DNA from: a virus
Virus record (IMG/VR): IMGVR_UViG_3300042896_000896
Coordinates: 1 to 38,679 of that record
DNA length: 38,679 bases
Reading direction: 5' to 3' (one strand)
Position 1 is the stretch's first letter. The number at the start of each line of letters is the position of its first letter. Under the pieces are notes generated by a model, which searched no databases, was not told where the DNA came from, and saw only the letters and a list, made by a program, of their open reading frames with translations. Positions 8,321 through 16,587 of the stretch are shown here, one piece after another. Both the position numbers and the translations under genes were made by a program.

Positions 8321-8360
8321 AAAAACGAAAAAAAAAGCGCTTTCTTTTAAAGAAGCGCTT
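8321..8360 (-). terminator. Rho-independent terminator after the protease gene
   Basis: Self-complementary arms AAGCGCTT at 8335-8342 and 8353-8360 enclose a short inner stem (CTTT/AAAG). On the minus strand they are followed by a long T run (the A tract from 8321). The hairpin lies 35 bases past the gp21 stop, separating protease and scaffold transcripts. The 205-base gap 8191-8395 holds nothing else I can support. Confidence 0.85.
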
Positions 8361-8395
8361 GATTTATAAATACTATATAATATTAGAATATTATT

Positions 8396-9019
8396 TTAAC
8401 AAAGTGGACAAACCCCCGTCTGATTACAAATTATTTCTGTAATTAAATTATTTACTTTATTATAATCTTTTTGTGATTGATGGGTCTTTCCTTCAGCTAA
8501 AGACATATATGCTTCAGGAGTTGAAGGTACTGAAACTAAATCCCAACATAATAACTCAAAATCCTCTTGTACTTCAACTGTTTCTCCAATTTGCTTAACA
8601 GAACCCATACCACGAGAAGATATACCTAATGGAATACCTGCTGATATTAGTTCTTGAGCAATTTTACCTGATGGAGTATTTAATAACATTAATTCTCCCA
8701 TCACGTTATTTCCATCCCACCATACTTTAGTAATATTGTGGGAAACATTATTTAAGTTAACGATTGAGGATTCAGGATGATCTAATTCACCCATAGCTGT
8801 TTTTTGTGTTACTGGGCCTTCTATGTATTTTTCAATTTGTTTTAATAGAATATCTTTAGGATAAACACGACCATTACCATTTTTTACTTCAGCTTCTTGT
8901 AATTTACCTCTGATGCGCATTCTACCATCAGACATAGTTTTGCCTTCAGTTAATGATAATTTAGCGATGTGGAAGGGGGTATGATCTATTAATAATTGCT
9001 TATTCATATCTTTAGTCAT
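8396..9019 (-). CDS. gp21: Prohead core protein protease, gp21 family
   Basis: 207 residues from the ATG at 9019. A GTG at 9025 and an ATG at 9007 are in frame; 9019 is chosen because it overlaps the upstream stop (AATGACTAA) and follows GGTGAAA. The serine protease signature is present: His 81 in GELDHPES and Ser 134 or 135 in GISSRGMGS, in the order and spacing of T4 gp21. The N-terminal RGKLQEAEVKNGNGRVYP is typical of the family. In T4, gp21 digests the scaffold and trims gp23, gp24 and internal proteins after (L/I)-x-E. This copy has candidate self-cleavage sites (LTE|G at 23-26, LQE|A at 40-43, ITE near the C-terminus). It is the enzyme expected to process the tagged cargo described in the findings. 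Confidence 0.95.
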   Translation of the reverse strand: MTKDMNKQLLIDHTPFHIAKLSLTEGKTMSDGRMRIRGKLQEAEVKNGNGRVYPKDILLKQIEKYIEGPVTQKTAMGELDHPESSIVNLNNVSHNITKVWWDGNNVMGELMLLNTPSGKIAQELISAGIPLGISSRGMGSVKQIGETVEVQEDFELLCWDLVSVPSTPEAYMSLAEGKTHQSQKDYNKVNNLITEIICNQTGVCPLC

Positions 9020-10079
9020 TTTCACCAGTTACGTCAGTTAAATTATCACGTCCATCGAACATTTCTTTCATCATTTTACGAACTAATTCTTTTAATTTTA
9101 ATTTAGAATCTGGTTTCATTGCTTCGTTCATTTTATCAGAAATATAATATTGATATACTTCTGTCTCTCCAATATCACTAAGTCTATCAGCATCTACTTT
9201 AAATGAATTTCTTAATTTATCTAAATCTTTGTATGGTAGTTCTTTATAATCATCATATATAATACTAACACCCCCATTACTATCACCAATTTGTGAATTT
9301 TTTAATGTTTCGTCTGAAAGTAATGCTTTAATATCTTCTATTTTGGCTTCATTCATAGATGAAGATGTTAATTCTGCTATATCTTCCTCATCCAATCCGG
9401 TTTTTTCAGACACATTAGTACCATAAACAGGACCTGCTAGATTTTCCCATACTTTTGTAATTTTAATTACATCTCCAATCTTTACATTCTTATATACAGG
9501 ATAAGGGTCTTTTTGTAGGTTTTTTACTGTAAAGCTATCTCCAATTTTATATTTGTATGTATATTGACTTTCTTTAATAACAACCATTTTATTTTTATCA
9601 TCAACAAAATTGTCTCCATTTTTGTTAACTTCTTCCATTTCATCAAATTCAGACTTACGTTTAGTAGATGTAAATTCAGTTGGTTGTAAGCCTCTAATAC
9701 CTGTTAATTTATAATTAGTATAGTAAAATTGATCTTTTTTAAGATTTTTAATTACTAATTTAACTGCTTCTTTTTGATCTATATTAGGATTATCTTGTTT
9801 TTCCATAACATATCCTGCCATTATTTCTTGGGCGTTCATGTTATCCAATTCATTGAATTTACTATATTGTTCTTTACCGTCTTGATTGTAGTATCCTGTT
9901 GCTGAAGTGTCTTTAATTTCAGAGATAATACCCTTATTAATTAAGATTTTTTCAGCTTGTTTAAATAAAGTTACATTACTGATATATTCAGGTAAAGTCA
10001 TTCTAACATTGCGCATAAATTGCGCTTCTGACATTTTACCTTCCTTAAGAGCAATATATTGATTTTTTATACTTTTCAT
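9012..10079 (-). CDS. Conserved hypothetical protein upstream of the prohead protease
   Basis: 355 residues, no catalytic motif recognised. The first 55 residues (YIALKEGKMSEAQFMRNVRM, then a helix ending ILINKGII) form a helical module that I recall from marine T4-like phage proteins. A middle stretch has a beta-rich KIGDSFTVKNL...GDVIKITKVWENLAGPVYG part resembling a small SH3-like barrel. The C-terminal KELVRKMMKEMFDGRDNLTD is helical. It lies between portal and protease, where T4 has core proteins gp67 and gp68, and LKE|G at 11-14 would suit gp21 processing. I infer a prohead core or internal head protein, with low certainty. It overlaps the protease gene by 8 bases. Confidence 0.6.
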   Translation of the reverse strand: MKSIKNQYIALKEGKMSEAQFMRNVRMTLPEYISNVTLFKQAEKILINKGIISEIKDTSATGYYNQDGKEQYSKFNELDNMNAQEIMAGYVMEKQDNPNIDQKEAVKLVIKNLKKDQFYYTNYKLTGIRGLQPTEFTSTKRKSEFDEMEEVNKNGDNFVDDKNKMVVIKESQYTYKYKIGDSFTVKNLQKDPYPVYKNVKIGDVIKITKVWENLAGPVYGTNVSEKTGLDEEDIAELTSSSMNEAKIEDIKALLSDETLKNSQIGDSNGGVSIIYDDYKELPYKDLDKLRNSFKVDADRLSDIGETEVYQYYISDKMNEAMKPDSKLKLKELVRKMMKEMFDGRDNLTDVTGEND

Positions 10080-10099
10080 TATTGTTGTAAATTTTAGAT

Positions 10100-10378
10100 T
10101 TATGAATAAAACAACACAGGTGCACTAGTTGCATCTAATGATGCACTAGTAATAAGCATGTCAATTATTGTTCCAGGAGGAACAAACATTCCAGCAGAAC
10201 CAAATGAAGCTGATACTATGTCAATGCCATTATAATCTTTTAAAGCTTTAAAATGAGCAGGTGCAATAGAAGAAGATCCAGGAATAGAACCTGAAGCCAT
10301 TACTTGTATTTTGTTAAATGATCCAGTTACTGACTGTCCATTTTTTACTACTATTACTTTGGGAAAAGTGAGTGTCAT
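10100..10378 (-). CDS. Small hypothetical virion-like protein (92 aa)
   Basis: 92 residues (MTLTFPKVIVVKNGQSVTGSF), Ser/Ala/Gly-rich and mostly beta by pattern, with no leader, membrane segment or cysteine. GSIPGSSS and SAPVLFYS look like surface or fibre-type sequence. It sits 2 bases downstream of the 213-residue gene inside the head gene block. A capsid decoration or head-associated role is a guess from position only; no family is recognised. Confidence 0.5.
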   Translation of the reverse strand: MTLTFPKVIVVKNGQSVTGSFNKIQVMASGSIPGSSSIAPAHFKALKDYNGIDIVSASFGSAGMFVPPGTIIDMLITSASLDATSAPVLFYS

Positions 10379-10380
10379 AA

Positions 10381-11022
10381 TTATTGTAGATTTTGTATTT
10401 TAGTATTTAATTCATTTACCATTTCTGCTATTTTAGAAATATTAGCTTCTGTTGTTTTCCAATAATTTAATCCTTCTTCACCTTCACTTAACTCTTGTTT
10501 CATCATAGAAGTATATTCAACGATGCGATCAATTTCCATTAATTTGCGTTTTACTTCTTTAATAGCTTTATGTAGCATTTCATTCTTTGAACGTAATTTT
10601 ACTTCGTTTTTGAATTTAGAGTATGTTCCTTCTTTTAATATTTCTTCTTTAACTATTTTTTCTACAGATTGTTTTTCTTTTGCCATTAAAGCTTGTATTT
10701 TCTTTACTGTTTCTTTATCTTTATCAGATATTTTAACTCGTTTAGTAAATTCTTTTGTTTTAGGATCTTGATTCATTTCATATTCATCCTCAAACAATTG
10801 TTTGTAATCAACTACTTTAGAATTTTTAGGTAAACTAGTAGATGCTTTTTTAAATCCTTGAGATATTGCTGCTTTAGTAGCAGCATTTTCTCCTTTTTTA
10901 TTACCTCTAAAAGCATATGGAGTTGAATAAGCACCAGCAGCACTAGATGTAGACATTTCCTCTAATTCATCTTCAGAAACAATTTCACGTACTATATCCT
11001 TAATATATTCTTTTATATCCAT
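10381..11022 (-). CDS. Conserved head-region protein with leader-like N-terminus
   Basis: 213 residues, strongly charged and helix-rich. The N-terminus MDIKEYIKDIVREIVSE|D is amphipathic and ends in I-V-S-E, a candidate gp21 site. Then comes SSAAGAYSTPYAFRGNKKGE, a Gly/Tyr/Pro block I recall from many marine T4-like phage proteins of unknown function. The rest is coiled-coil-like (residues 75-213) with Lys/Glu heptads. Position between portal and protease matches T4 gp67 and gp68, which build the prohead core. I infer a core or internal protein. Its ATG overlaps the stop of the 285-residue gene. Confidence 0.6.
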   Translation of the reverse strand: MDIKEYIKDIVREIVSEDELEEMSTSSAAGAYSTPYAFRGNKKGENAATKAAISQGFKKASTSLPKNSKVVDYKQLFEDEYEMNQDPKTKEFTKRVKISDKDKETVKKIQALMAKEKQSVEKIVKEEILKEGTYSKFKNEVKLRSKNEMLHKAIKEVKRKLMEIDRIVEYTSMMKQELSEGEEGLNYWKTTEANISKIAEMVNELNTKIQNLQ

Positions 11023-11879
11023 TATTTTACAGATTTAATTTCATTTACCAATTGATGGAATTGTAATAAAGAAACAATATTATCATCCTTTACATTAGCT
11101 TTCTTTTCAATTGGTTTTAATAAAGTAATTACTTCAACCAATTTAATTTGAATAGTTTTATCTTCAATAGTAGGAATTAATTTTGTTAATTCAAGTACTA
11201 ATTTTTCTATATTATTATTAACAAATTCTCTTAACTTAGTAGTGTTAGAGATATTATTAATATATTCTTTTAATATTGATTTTTGGGATGTGGAAAGTTC
11301 AGAATATTTTTCATTAAATTTTTCAAGCAACATACGGTACGCTAATATACGAGTACCTTTATCCATACCTGAATATTCTTCTAGTATTCTATTTTTAACT
11401 TCATCTTTATTTATTGATTTACGAGATATATGTTCTAATAAAGTTACTTTATTATCTACAATACTTGAAGGATCAATAAATTCTAATGAATTATGTGCTT
11501 CAATTAAATTATATGATGCAGCATACTGAGAATAATTATTTATTTTTGCTTTAAAAAATTCATCAATATCATATTTTTCACGAATTTCTTTAATTAGATT
11601 ATATTTTTCTTTACGTAATGTAGATTTATTTAATCTAGAAGATAATTCTATAGTAGCGTTAATTAACGATTCTGCTTTTCCTTCTGTTAAAGTTGTTGAA
11701 TTAACTAATGTTTGATAAATTTTATATTCCTTGTTTAATTCAGTTTTAGAAAAGTATCTTTTAATTAAATCTATAGCAGGAGAATCTTTACCAGATACTG
11801 TATCTGATGCTACTTGTCTAACTAATAGTTCAAATAGAATACCTGTATTTTTAAATTTTGAATGTTTAATCTTAGACAT
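11022..11879 (-). CDS. Conserved hypothetical protein downstream of the portal gene
   Basis: 285 residues, nearly all helical by pattern, starting MSKIKHSKFKNTGILFELLVRQ. I recall this opening from T4-like marine phage genomes, where it also sits beside the portal gene, but its function is unknown to me. It has no membrane segment, cysteine cluster or nucleotide-binding motif. It occupies the region of T4 genes 67 and 68. The size and helical content would suit a scaffold, a portal-associated protein or a packaging helper; none of these can be separated from sequence. A TATTTATA motif lies 33 bases before the ATG. Confidence 0.6.
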   Translation of the reverse strand: MSKIKHSKFKNTGILFELLVRQVASDTVSGKDSPAIDLIKRYFSKTELNKEYKIYQTLVNSTTLTEGKAESLINATIELSSRLNKSTLRKEKYNLIKEIREKYDIDEFFKAKINNYSQYAASYNLIEAHNSLEFIDPSSIVDNKVTLLEHISRKSINKDEVKNRILEEYSGMDKGTRILAYRMLLEKFNEKYSELSTSQKSILKEYINNISNTTKLREFVNNNIEKLVLELTKLIPTIEDKTIQIKLVEVITLLKPIEKKANVKDDNIVSLLQFHQLVNEIKSVK

Positions 11880-11912
11880 TTAATTTTTATGTATAGTCAG
11901 AAATGTACTATT

Positions 11913-11921
11913 TATAAATAT
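11913..11921 (-). promoter_or_regulatory. Candidate late-promoter motif ATATTTATA
   Basis: Here the sequence TATTTATAAATA is palindromic, so the motif exists on both strands. It lies 33 bases before the ATG of the 285-residue gene and just after the portal stop. Confidence 0.45.
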
Positions 11922-11928
11922 GTGAGTT

Positions 11929-13806
11929 TTATATATCCTTAATATTTTTTTCATCTAACATATCAGTTTTTTCTGAAGTTTCTGGTTTGTTGAATACTAT
12001 AGATTTTAATAAATCTTTATTTCTATATAATTCTGCTAATGCTAAAGGAGAACCACCTTTTGGAGTTCCATTTTCTTCAGGTTTATTAGCAGTATATAAT
12101 GTTGAGTTTTCTTTGCTTCCTAATCTATCTTTTCCTAATGGATCTTTTTGTGTTCCAACAATAGATGATTTTTCTTTAGGACGTCCAACAGGTCTTGTTT
12201 CATTATATCCTGGAGGGACAGAGCCATCACTTCCAACACCATTTCTTCCTTTACCATATAATGTAGCTAAATCATGAGGTGTACCATATGATTTACCAGA
12301 TTGTGCTGGATCATTTCCTTCATTCTCAATTTGAGATAAACGGAATTTACGTTTTTGATCTTCAATTATTAAATCACGATAATCATCATATTGATCTTCT
12401 GAGAATTGGAATATATTATGATAAATCCAATCAGTAGGCATTAAATTACTATCAAGAATTTCTTGAGCTAAACTAACTTTTTCTTTCCATAATGCTACTT
12501 TTTCTTGTTCATAAATAATTGAAGGAACAGTTAATGATAATTCAAAATTAGATAATGCTTCACCATCAAATCCTTGAGTATATAAATGTACTAAAGCCAT
12601 TTTATATAATTCTGATAATGCAATACGTTGTATGCGTTCAACAGTACGAGCAAATCTTATATCTTCAGCAGCTAATGTAGCTTTACCTTGTAAATCTTTT
12701 TCAAATCCAAAATATGCTTTAGGAACTTTAAGAGCAGCTAACATTTCATCTCTTAAGAATATAACATCCTCAATAGCATTATATTCTAATCCCTTAATAG
12801 TATCAATTTTAGTATTTGAATTACCACCACGTTGAGGAATATAAAAATCCTCCATTAGGTTTTGTACGTTATATTTTAAGTTATATTCCCCAGTTGCCTG
12901 ATCAATATATGGAGTTTTTTTCATTTTTTGTTTTAACTTCTCCATATATCCATCAACCTCAGCATTTGGTAAATTACCAATATCAACATAAAATACACGT
13001 TTTTCTGGGGCACGAGTAATACGATGTAATAACATCGCATCCTTCATTAGAATATATTGTTTATAGGTTTTACGTGCGGGTTCAATATATGATCTACCAT
13101 AAGGTAGGTAATTAGCATCCGTTAATAAACGGAAGTGAGCAATTTCATAGTTTTCAAATTTAATTTTACCATCTCTGTCTTTTACTCTTGAATTCAAACC
13201 ACCTCCAGCAATAACCATTGGATCAATTCTAAAACAAACGTAAGATGGATTTTGAGGATCTTGACCTTCCTCACGAATCATATCATATACTGATAATGGT
13301 GTTACATTATATATACCAAATCCTTCTGCAACTTCCATATGTAAATAAAAATCACCATATTTACACATATTACGAATCCATAACCAAAGATTAAATTCAA
13401 CATTTAATATATCGTAAAATAAATTGTATAATATTTTTTGGATACGTTCATCTGGGGATTTAATTTGTAATATCTCACCCATTTCATTTTTTAATGTTGA
13501 TTCATCTGAAATGATATCAAGTGTAGAAGCAATAATAGATTCAGTATCCATAGCTTCATAATCAGTATACAACTGAATACGAAGTGTTTGGTAATTTATA
13601 GTTGGGTTATACGGCATGTTAGCTCCGTATCTATGTAACTTAGTAAATCTATCTATTAAGGCATTTGTTTTTACGTTTCCGTAAGCTTGAATACTGTCTG
13701 TATCATATACTTTTAATTGTTTACCACCAACATTTCTAATAATAACGTCAGTACTAAATAATCGTTTTAAATTTCCAAATAATCCTCCTTGATTGTTATC
13801 AGCCAT
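11929..13806 (-). CDS. gp20: Portal vertex protein, gp20 family
   Basis: 625 residues, larger than T4 gp20 (524 aa). Conserved gp20 segments are present: IIASTLDIISDESTLKNE (about residues 90-107), LWLWIRNMCKYGDFYLHMEV (140-159), YGRSYIEPARKTYKQYILMKDAMLLHRI (238-265) and APEKRVFYVDIGNLP (267-281). A downstream KVPKAYFGFEKDLQGKATLAAEDIRFARTVERIQ is the clip/stem region typical of the family. The portal dodecamer sits at one head vertex, nucleates prohead assembly and is the DNA channel. The last 100 residues are a Gly/Pro-rich tail with GTPKGGSPLALAELYRNKD, possibly an internal extension. It follows the terminase gene; T4 has genes 18 and 19 in between and they are missing here. Confidence 0.96.
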   Translation of the reverse strand: MADNNQGGLFGNLKRLFSTDVIIRNVGGKQLKVYDTDSIQAYGNVKTNALIDRFTKLHRYGANMPYNPTINYQTLRIQLYTDYEAMDTESIIASTLDIISDESTLKNEMGEILQIKSPDERIQKILYNLFYDILNVEFNLWLWIRNMCKYGDFYLHMEVAEGFGIYNVTPLSVYDMIREEGQDPQNPSYVCFRIDPMVIAGGGLNSRVKDRDGKIKFENYEIAHFRLLTDANYLPYGRSYIEPARKTYKQYILMKDAMLLHRITRAPEKRVFYVDIGNLPNAEVDGYMEKLKQKMKKTPYIDQATGEYNLKYNVQNLMEDFYIPQRGGNSNTKIDTIKGLEYNAIEDVIFLRDEMLAALKVPKAYFGFEKDLQGKATLAAEDIRFARTVERIQRIALSELYKMALVHLYTQGFDGEALSNFELSLTVPSIIYEQEKVALWKEKVSLAQEILDSNLMPTDWIYHNIFQFSEDQYDDYRDLIIEDQKRKFRLSQIENEGNDPAQSGKSYGTPHDLATLYGKGRNGVGSDGSVPPGYNETRPVGRPKEKSSIVGTQKDPLGKDRLGSKENSTLYTANKPEENGTPKGGSPLALAELYRNKDLLKSIVFNKPETSEKTDMLDEKNIKDI

Positions 13807-13847
13807 GTTTTTTTGTTAATGTTGTATATTCAATAAATATTATAAAA

Positions 13848-15431
13848 TTAAAATAACCACGTTATATCTTCTTTACCACCCATACCATTGTCAATTTCAT
13901 AAGGATTAATAAATCCTCCTGGCATTGTTGGATAAATACTATTATAACCAGTTTTTGACATTCCTGCTAATGATGCTCTTGTAATATCCATTCCTGCTGA
14001 TTGGTATTTTAATGCTGTATCTCTTAGAAATAATCCAAAACCACAACTTAATACTAAATCATCAGTATATCCATTTTGAGCTTGTGCCTTACCATTGTGC
14101 CAAATAAATACTCTTAATTCCTCTAATAAACGTTTTGAGTGGAATATAAAAGCACCTTCCCTAATATACGACTCCATTTTGGAGATGACAAGCGGTCTCG
14201 TCTTTACTGAGTTAGTGAATCCAGGAATTACTTGATCATTTTCTAATCTATCAAGATACTTGTCCATACTCATATCTCCATATGAACGAGGTGAATAATA
14301 TAAATTTTGATATCCTTTTTCAATTATAGTATTTACAACATCCCAACCAATATTAGCATTTTCTACTATTAACATAGCATTATTATATTCAGCAGCAACT
14401 GATGCTAACATATGTCCATATTCACGAGTACCAATGTGAGATTTAAATTCAGCTACTTGTTCACATGCTTCTACGTCTATAACATGGAATGCTGAATAAT
14501 CATTTCCATCACCGCGAGCAACATCGGCTGTTACCATATATTGTTTACTATAATCTGGATATTTCCATATCCAAAAATCTCCTCCTAAAAATCTATGTTC
14601 AATAGGATCAATAACATGATTTTCTTCATACCATTTTAATGTTTCGGGTTCTACTACTGAATTACCAGAACCCAAGAAGTCACAATCATATTCTTGAGCA
14701 AATTCACGAGGAGACATATTTGATTTTTCAGTATCATACCATATTTGATCTCTATCAGGGTGTAAATTCCACTTTAATTCTATTGAATTAAAATCATTTT
14801 TACCCATTTGAGCCTCAGTATACATCCTATGAAACCAATTTCCAATACCATTTGGGGAGGATAATGCTATAATACGTCCACCAGTTGCAATTGTTGGTTT
14901 TATACTAGTGTATATTTTATCAATACCTTCAATAAAGGCAGCCTCATCAATTAATAATAAAGATACAGCATAAGATCTACCAGCATCAGAGGCAGCAGAT
15001 GTTGCTATAATTTGAGAGTTGTTAGCTAATTTTAATGATAATTTATTATCTGATATTGGTTTTTTATTTCCACGTAACCATCCTGGTAGATTGTTGTACA
15101 TAAATTGTACTTTATCAACCATACCTTTAGCAGTTTCTTGTTTAGTAGCGATACATAACACTGTTTTATCTTTATTGAATAACATTGTATGTAAAGAAAA
15201 ACCAGCAGCTAATGTAGATATACCTAACTGACGTGATTTATTAATAATATTAAAACGTTGGTTTTGAAAATCATTTAATACATCCTCTTGAAAGGGATAT
15301 AAATGAAACAATATTCTTCCTTTTATAGGATGTTGAATATAACAATATTTGCGGAAAAAATGAATTGGATCTTGGCTACATTTAATATATTCTTGTGTTA
15401 TTATTTTTTTTATATTTTCTTGTTCAGACAT
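13848..15431 (-). CDS. gp17: Terminase large subunit, gp17 family
   Basis: 527 residues from the ATG at 15431 (MSEQENIKKI); a TTG six bases upstream is less likely. The packaging ATPase half has the variant Walker A SRQLGIST (66-73), Walker B LLLIDEAAF (158-166) and coupling motif ALSSPNG (189-195). The nuclease half has the RNase H-like start VTADVARGDGNDYSAF (about residue 300), MLIVENANIGWDVV and the last acidic residue in GYTDDLVLS. The protein pumps DNA into the prohead through the portal and cuts concatemers. It is the first gene of the head module after a terminator, with a TATTTATA motif 20 bases before its ATG. Confidence 0.97.
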   Translation of the reverse strand: MSEQENIKKIITQEYIKCSQDPIHFFRKYCYIQHPIKGRILFHLYPFQEDVLNDFQNQRFNIINKSRQLGISTLAAGFSLHTMLFNKDKTVLCIATKQETAKGMVDKVQFMYNNLPGWLRGNKKPISDNKLSLKLANNSQIIATSAASDAGRSYAVSLLLIDEAAFIEGIDKIYTSIKPTIATGGRIIALSSPNGIGNWFHRMYTEAQMGKNDFNSIELKWNLHPDRDQIWYDTEKSNMSPREFAQEYDCDFLGSGNSVVEPETLKWYEENHVIDPIEHRFLGGDFWIWKYPDYSKQYMVTADVARGDGNDYSAFHVIDVEACEQVAEFKSHIGTREYGHMLASVAAEYNNAMLIVENANIGWDVVNTIIEKGYQNLYYSPRSYGDMSMDKYLDRLENDQVIPGFTNSVKTRPLVISKMESYIREGAFIFHSKRLLEELRVFIWHNGKAQAQNGYTDDLVLSCGFGLFLRDTALKYQSAGMDITRASLAGMSKTGYNSIYPTMPGGFINPYEIDNGMGGKEDITWLF

Positions 15432-15451
15432 ATACAATTAATGTTGTTGTA

Positions 15452-15460
15452 TATAAATAT
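15452..15460 (-). promoter_or_regulatory. Candidate late-promoter motif ATATTTATA
   Basis: Coding-strand ATATTTATA, 20 bases before the terminase ATG and directly after the terminator at 15471-15497, so placed to start the head-module transcript. Confidence 0.55.
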
Positions 15461-15461
15461 A

Positions 15462-15497
15462 TAATAAAAAGAAAACCCGCAAAAATTGCGAGTTTTC
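15462..15497 (-). terminator. Rho-independent terminator before the head module
   Basis: GAAAAC (15471-15476) pairs with GTTTTC (15492-15497) and CGCAA with TTGCG around an AAA loop, with one C/A mismatch. The minus strand then runs into T residues (15462-15470). It ends the transcript of the 112-residue gene. Confidence 0.85.
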
Positions 15498-15546
15498 AGG
15501 GCACTGTATCCTCGGGAGAAGAGAATATCTATTTATTTTTATATAA

Positions 15547-15885
15547 TTATAAAGATTGTTTTTCTAAAACAGATTTTAAATATAAAATAAGAGCTTTAAC
15601 TTGTCTTTCTGTTAGTTTATCAAATTCTGGGTGATTTTCTGAGGAAGTAAATAATTTATTATTTATTATTAATGCTTTTTGTTCGGGAGTTAATCCTACT
15701 TGGTTCACAATTTTTTCTAGATTATTATCTAATAAATTAATATCTATATTATCAATATCTAATACATTATCATATAAATCAGACACATCTGCTTTTGAAA
15801 AACTTCCTTTTCCAATTTCTTTTTCATTAAGAATACCAGCCAATTCTTGCATTCTAAATACTTCGTTTATAAATTGTTTTTTCAT
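15547..15885 (-). CDS. Hypothetical packaged protein with RMQELAGI leader
   Basis: 112 residues. The N-terminus MKKQFINEVFRMQELAGILNE|K combines the RMQxLAGI block found at the C-terminus of the gp22-like scaffold with an L-N-E protease site. After it comes an acidic Asp/Leu-rich stretch and a helical end (ERQVKALILYLKSVLEKQ), with no known domain. It is the last gene before the head-module terminator and is preceded by a TATTTATA motif 20 bases upstream, inside the end of the previous gene. I infer an internal head protein removed from its leader by gp21. Confidence 0.65.
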   Translation of the reverse strand: MKKQFINEVFRMQELAGILNEKEIGKGSFSKADVSDLYDNVLDIDNIDINLLDNNLEKIVNQVGLTPEQKALIINNKLFTSSENHPEFDKLTERQVKALILYLKSVLEKQSL

Positions 15886-15892
15886 TTTTAAA

Positions 15893-16309
15893 TTATTTAG
15901 TTATGTATAAATATGTTACAGCAGCTAATCCGACTGTTAATCCAAATTTATTGTAAAATCCTTTAACTTTAGATTTTCTTAAATCTTTTTGTAGGTCAGT
16001 AGTCATATTTTTATATGCTAATACCTGTGAATCATAATTAGTGATCATTTGTTTCCATTGACCATCTTTAATCTCATATTGTTTAATAATAGAAGATTGA
16101 GAAGATATTTTATTTTCAGTATTTAATAATAATTCTTGAGTTGCTTTTAATTCTAGTTTAGTAGCATCATATGCAATTAAATCTTTAATTATTAATTTAG
16201 CAACTTTACTTGGAATTACAACTACACTATCTTTAGTATTTGTATCTGTCTGTGAAAAACTGGTTAAGCTCACTAATATTAAGCTTATCAACATTATTAA
16301 TTTTTTCAT
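15893..16309 (-). CDS. Secreted coiled-coil protein, possible spanin partner
   Basis: 138 residues. The signal peptide MKKLIMLISLILVSLTSFSQ has a Gln after the likely cleavage point, a hallmark of Bacteroidota secreted proteins. It is followed by a predicted periplasmic part with VAKLIIKDLIAYDATKLEL and a coiled coil (about residues 50-115), then a C-terminal hydrophobic segment FGLTVGLAAVTYLYITK that could anchor it in a membrane. Its first 77 bases overlap the end of the preceding coiled-coil membrane gene in another frame, like Rz/Rz1 spanin pairs, which join inner and outer membranes for lysis. There is no lipobox, so this is not a classical Rz1. Similar proteins are common in Bacteroidota phages. 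Confidence 0.65.
   Translation of the reverse strand: MKKLIMLISLILVSLTSFSQTDTNTKDSVVVIPSKVAKLIIKDLIAYDATKLELKATQELLLNTENKISSQSSIIKQYEIKDGQWKQMITNYDSQVLAYKNMTTDLQKDLRKSKVKGFYNKFGLTVGLAAVTYLYITK
15906..15914 (-). promoter_or_regulatory. Candidate late-promoter motif ATATTTATA
   Basis: Coding-strand ATATTTATA followed by C, inside the last codons of the secreted coiled-coil gene and 20 bases before the ATG of the 112-residue gene. Confidence 0.45.
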
Positions 16310-16586
16310 TAGCTTCTTGTTTGATTAAAACTATTTTTTCTTTAAGAACAATATTTTCTTTATCAATAATAATTATTTCTTTATGTAATGAATCTATAAT
16401 AATATCCGACTTTACAATCTCAGTTTTTAATGAATCAATATTATTTTGAGCTGAATCAATTGTTTGTTGGTATTGTTCTATATAATTAGGAGTGCTTGTT
16501 ACAAATAAGTAATAACATACAATAGATGCAATAATTAATGGAATTAAATACAGTGCTATTTTTTTAAAATAATAGTAATATTTCAT
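16233..16586 (-). CDS. Membrane-anchored coiled-coil protein, i-spanin (Rz)-like
   Basis: 117 residues from the ATG at 16586 (MKYYYYFKKIALYL); a longer frame to 16640 would run far into the upstream gene, and 16586 lies just after that gene's stop. One N-terminal transmembrane helix (IALYLIPLIIASIVCYYLFV) is followed by a periplasmic coiled coil with IDSL-type heptads (about residues 40-95) and a C-terminal ELNQFFTDRYKY. I recall ELxxFFxxRY endings from Rz-like proteins of Bacteroidota phages. With the overlapping downstream secreted gene it forms a plausible lysis pair. No holin or endolysin is adjacent in the window. Confidence 0.65.
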   Translation of the reverse strand: MKYYYYFKKIALYLIPLIIASIVCYYLFVTSTPNYIEQYQQTIDSAQNNIDSLKTEIVKSDIIIDSLHKEIIIIDKENIVLKEKIVLIKQEANEKINNVDKLNISELNQFFTDRYKY

Positions 16587-16587
16587 A

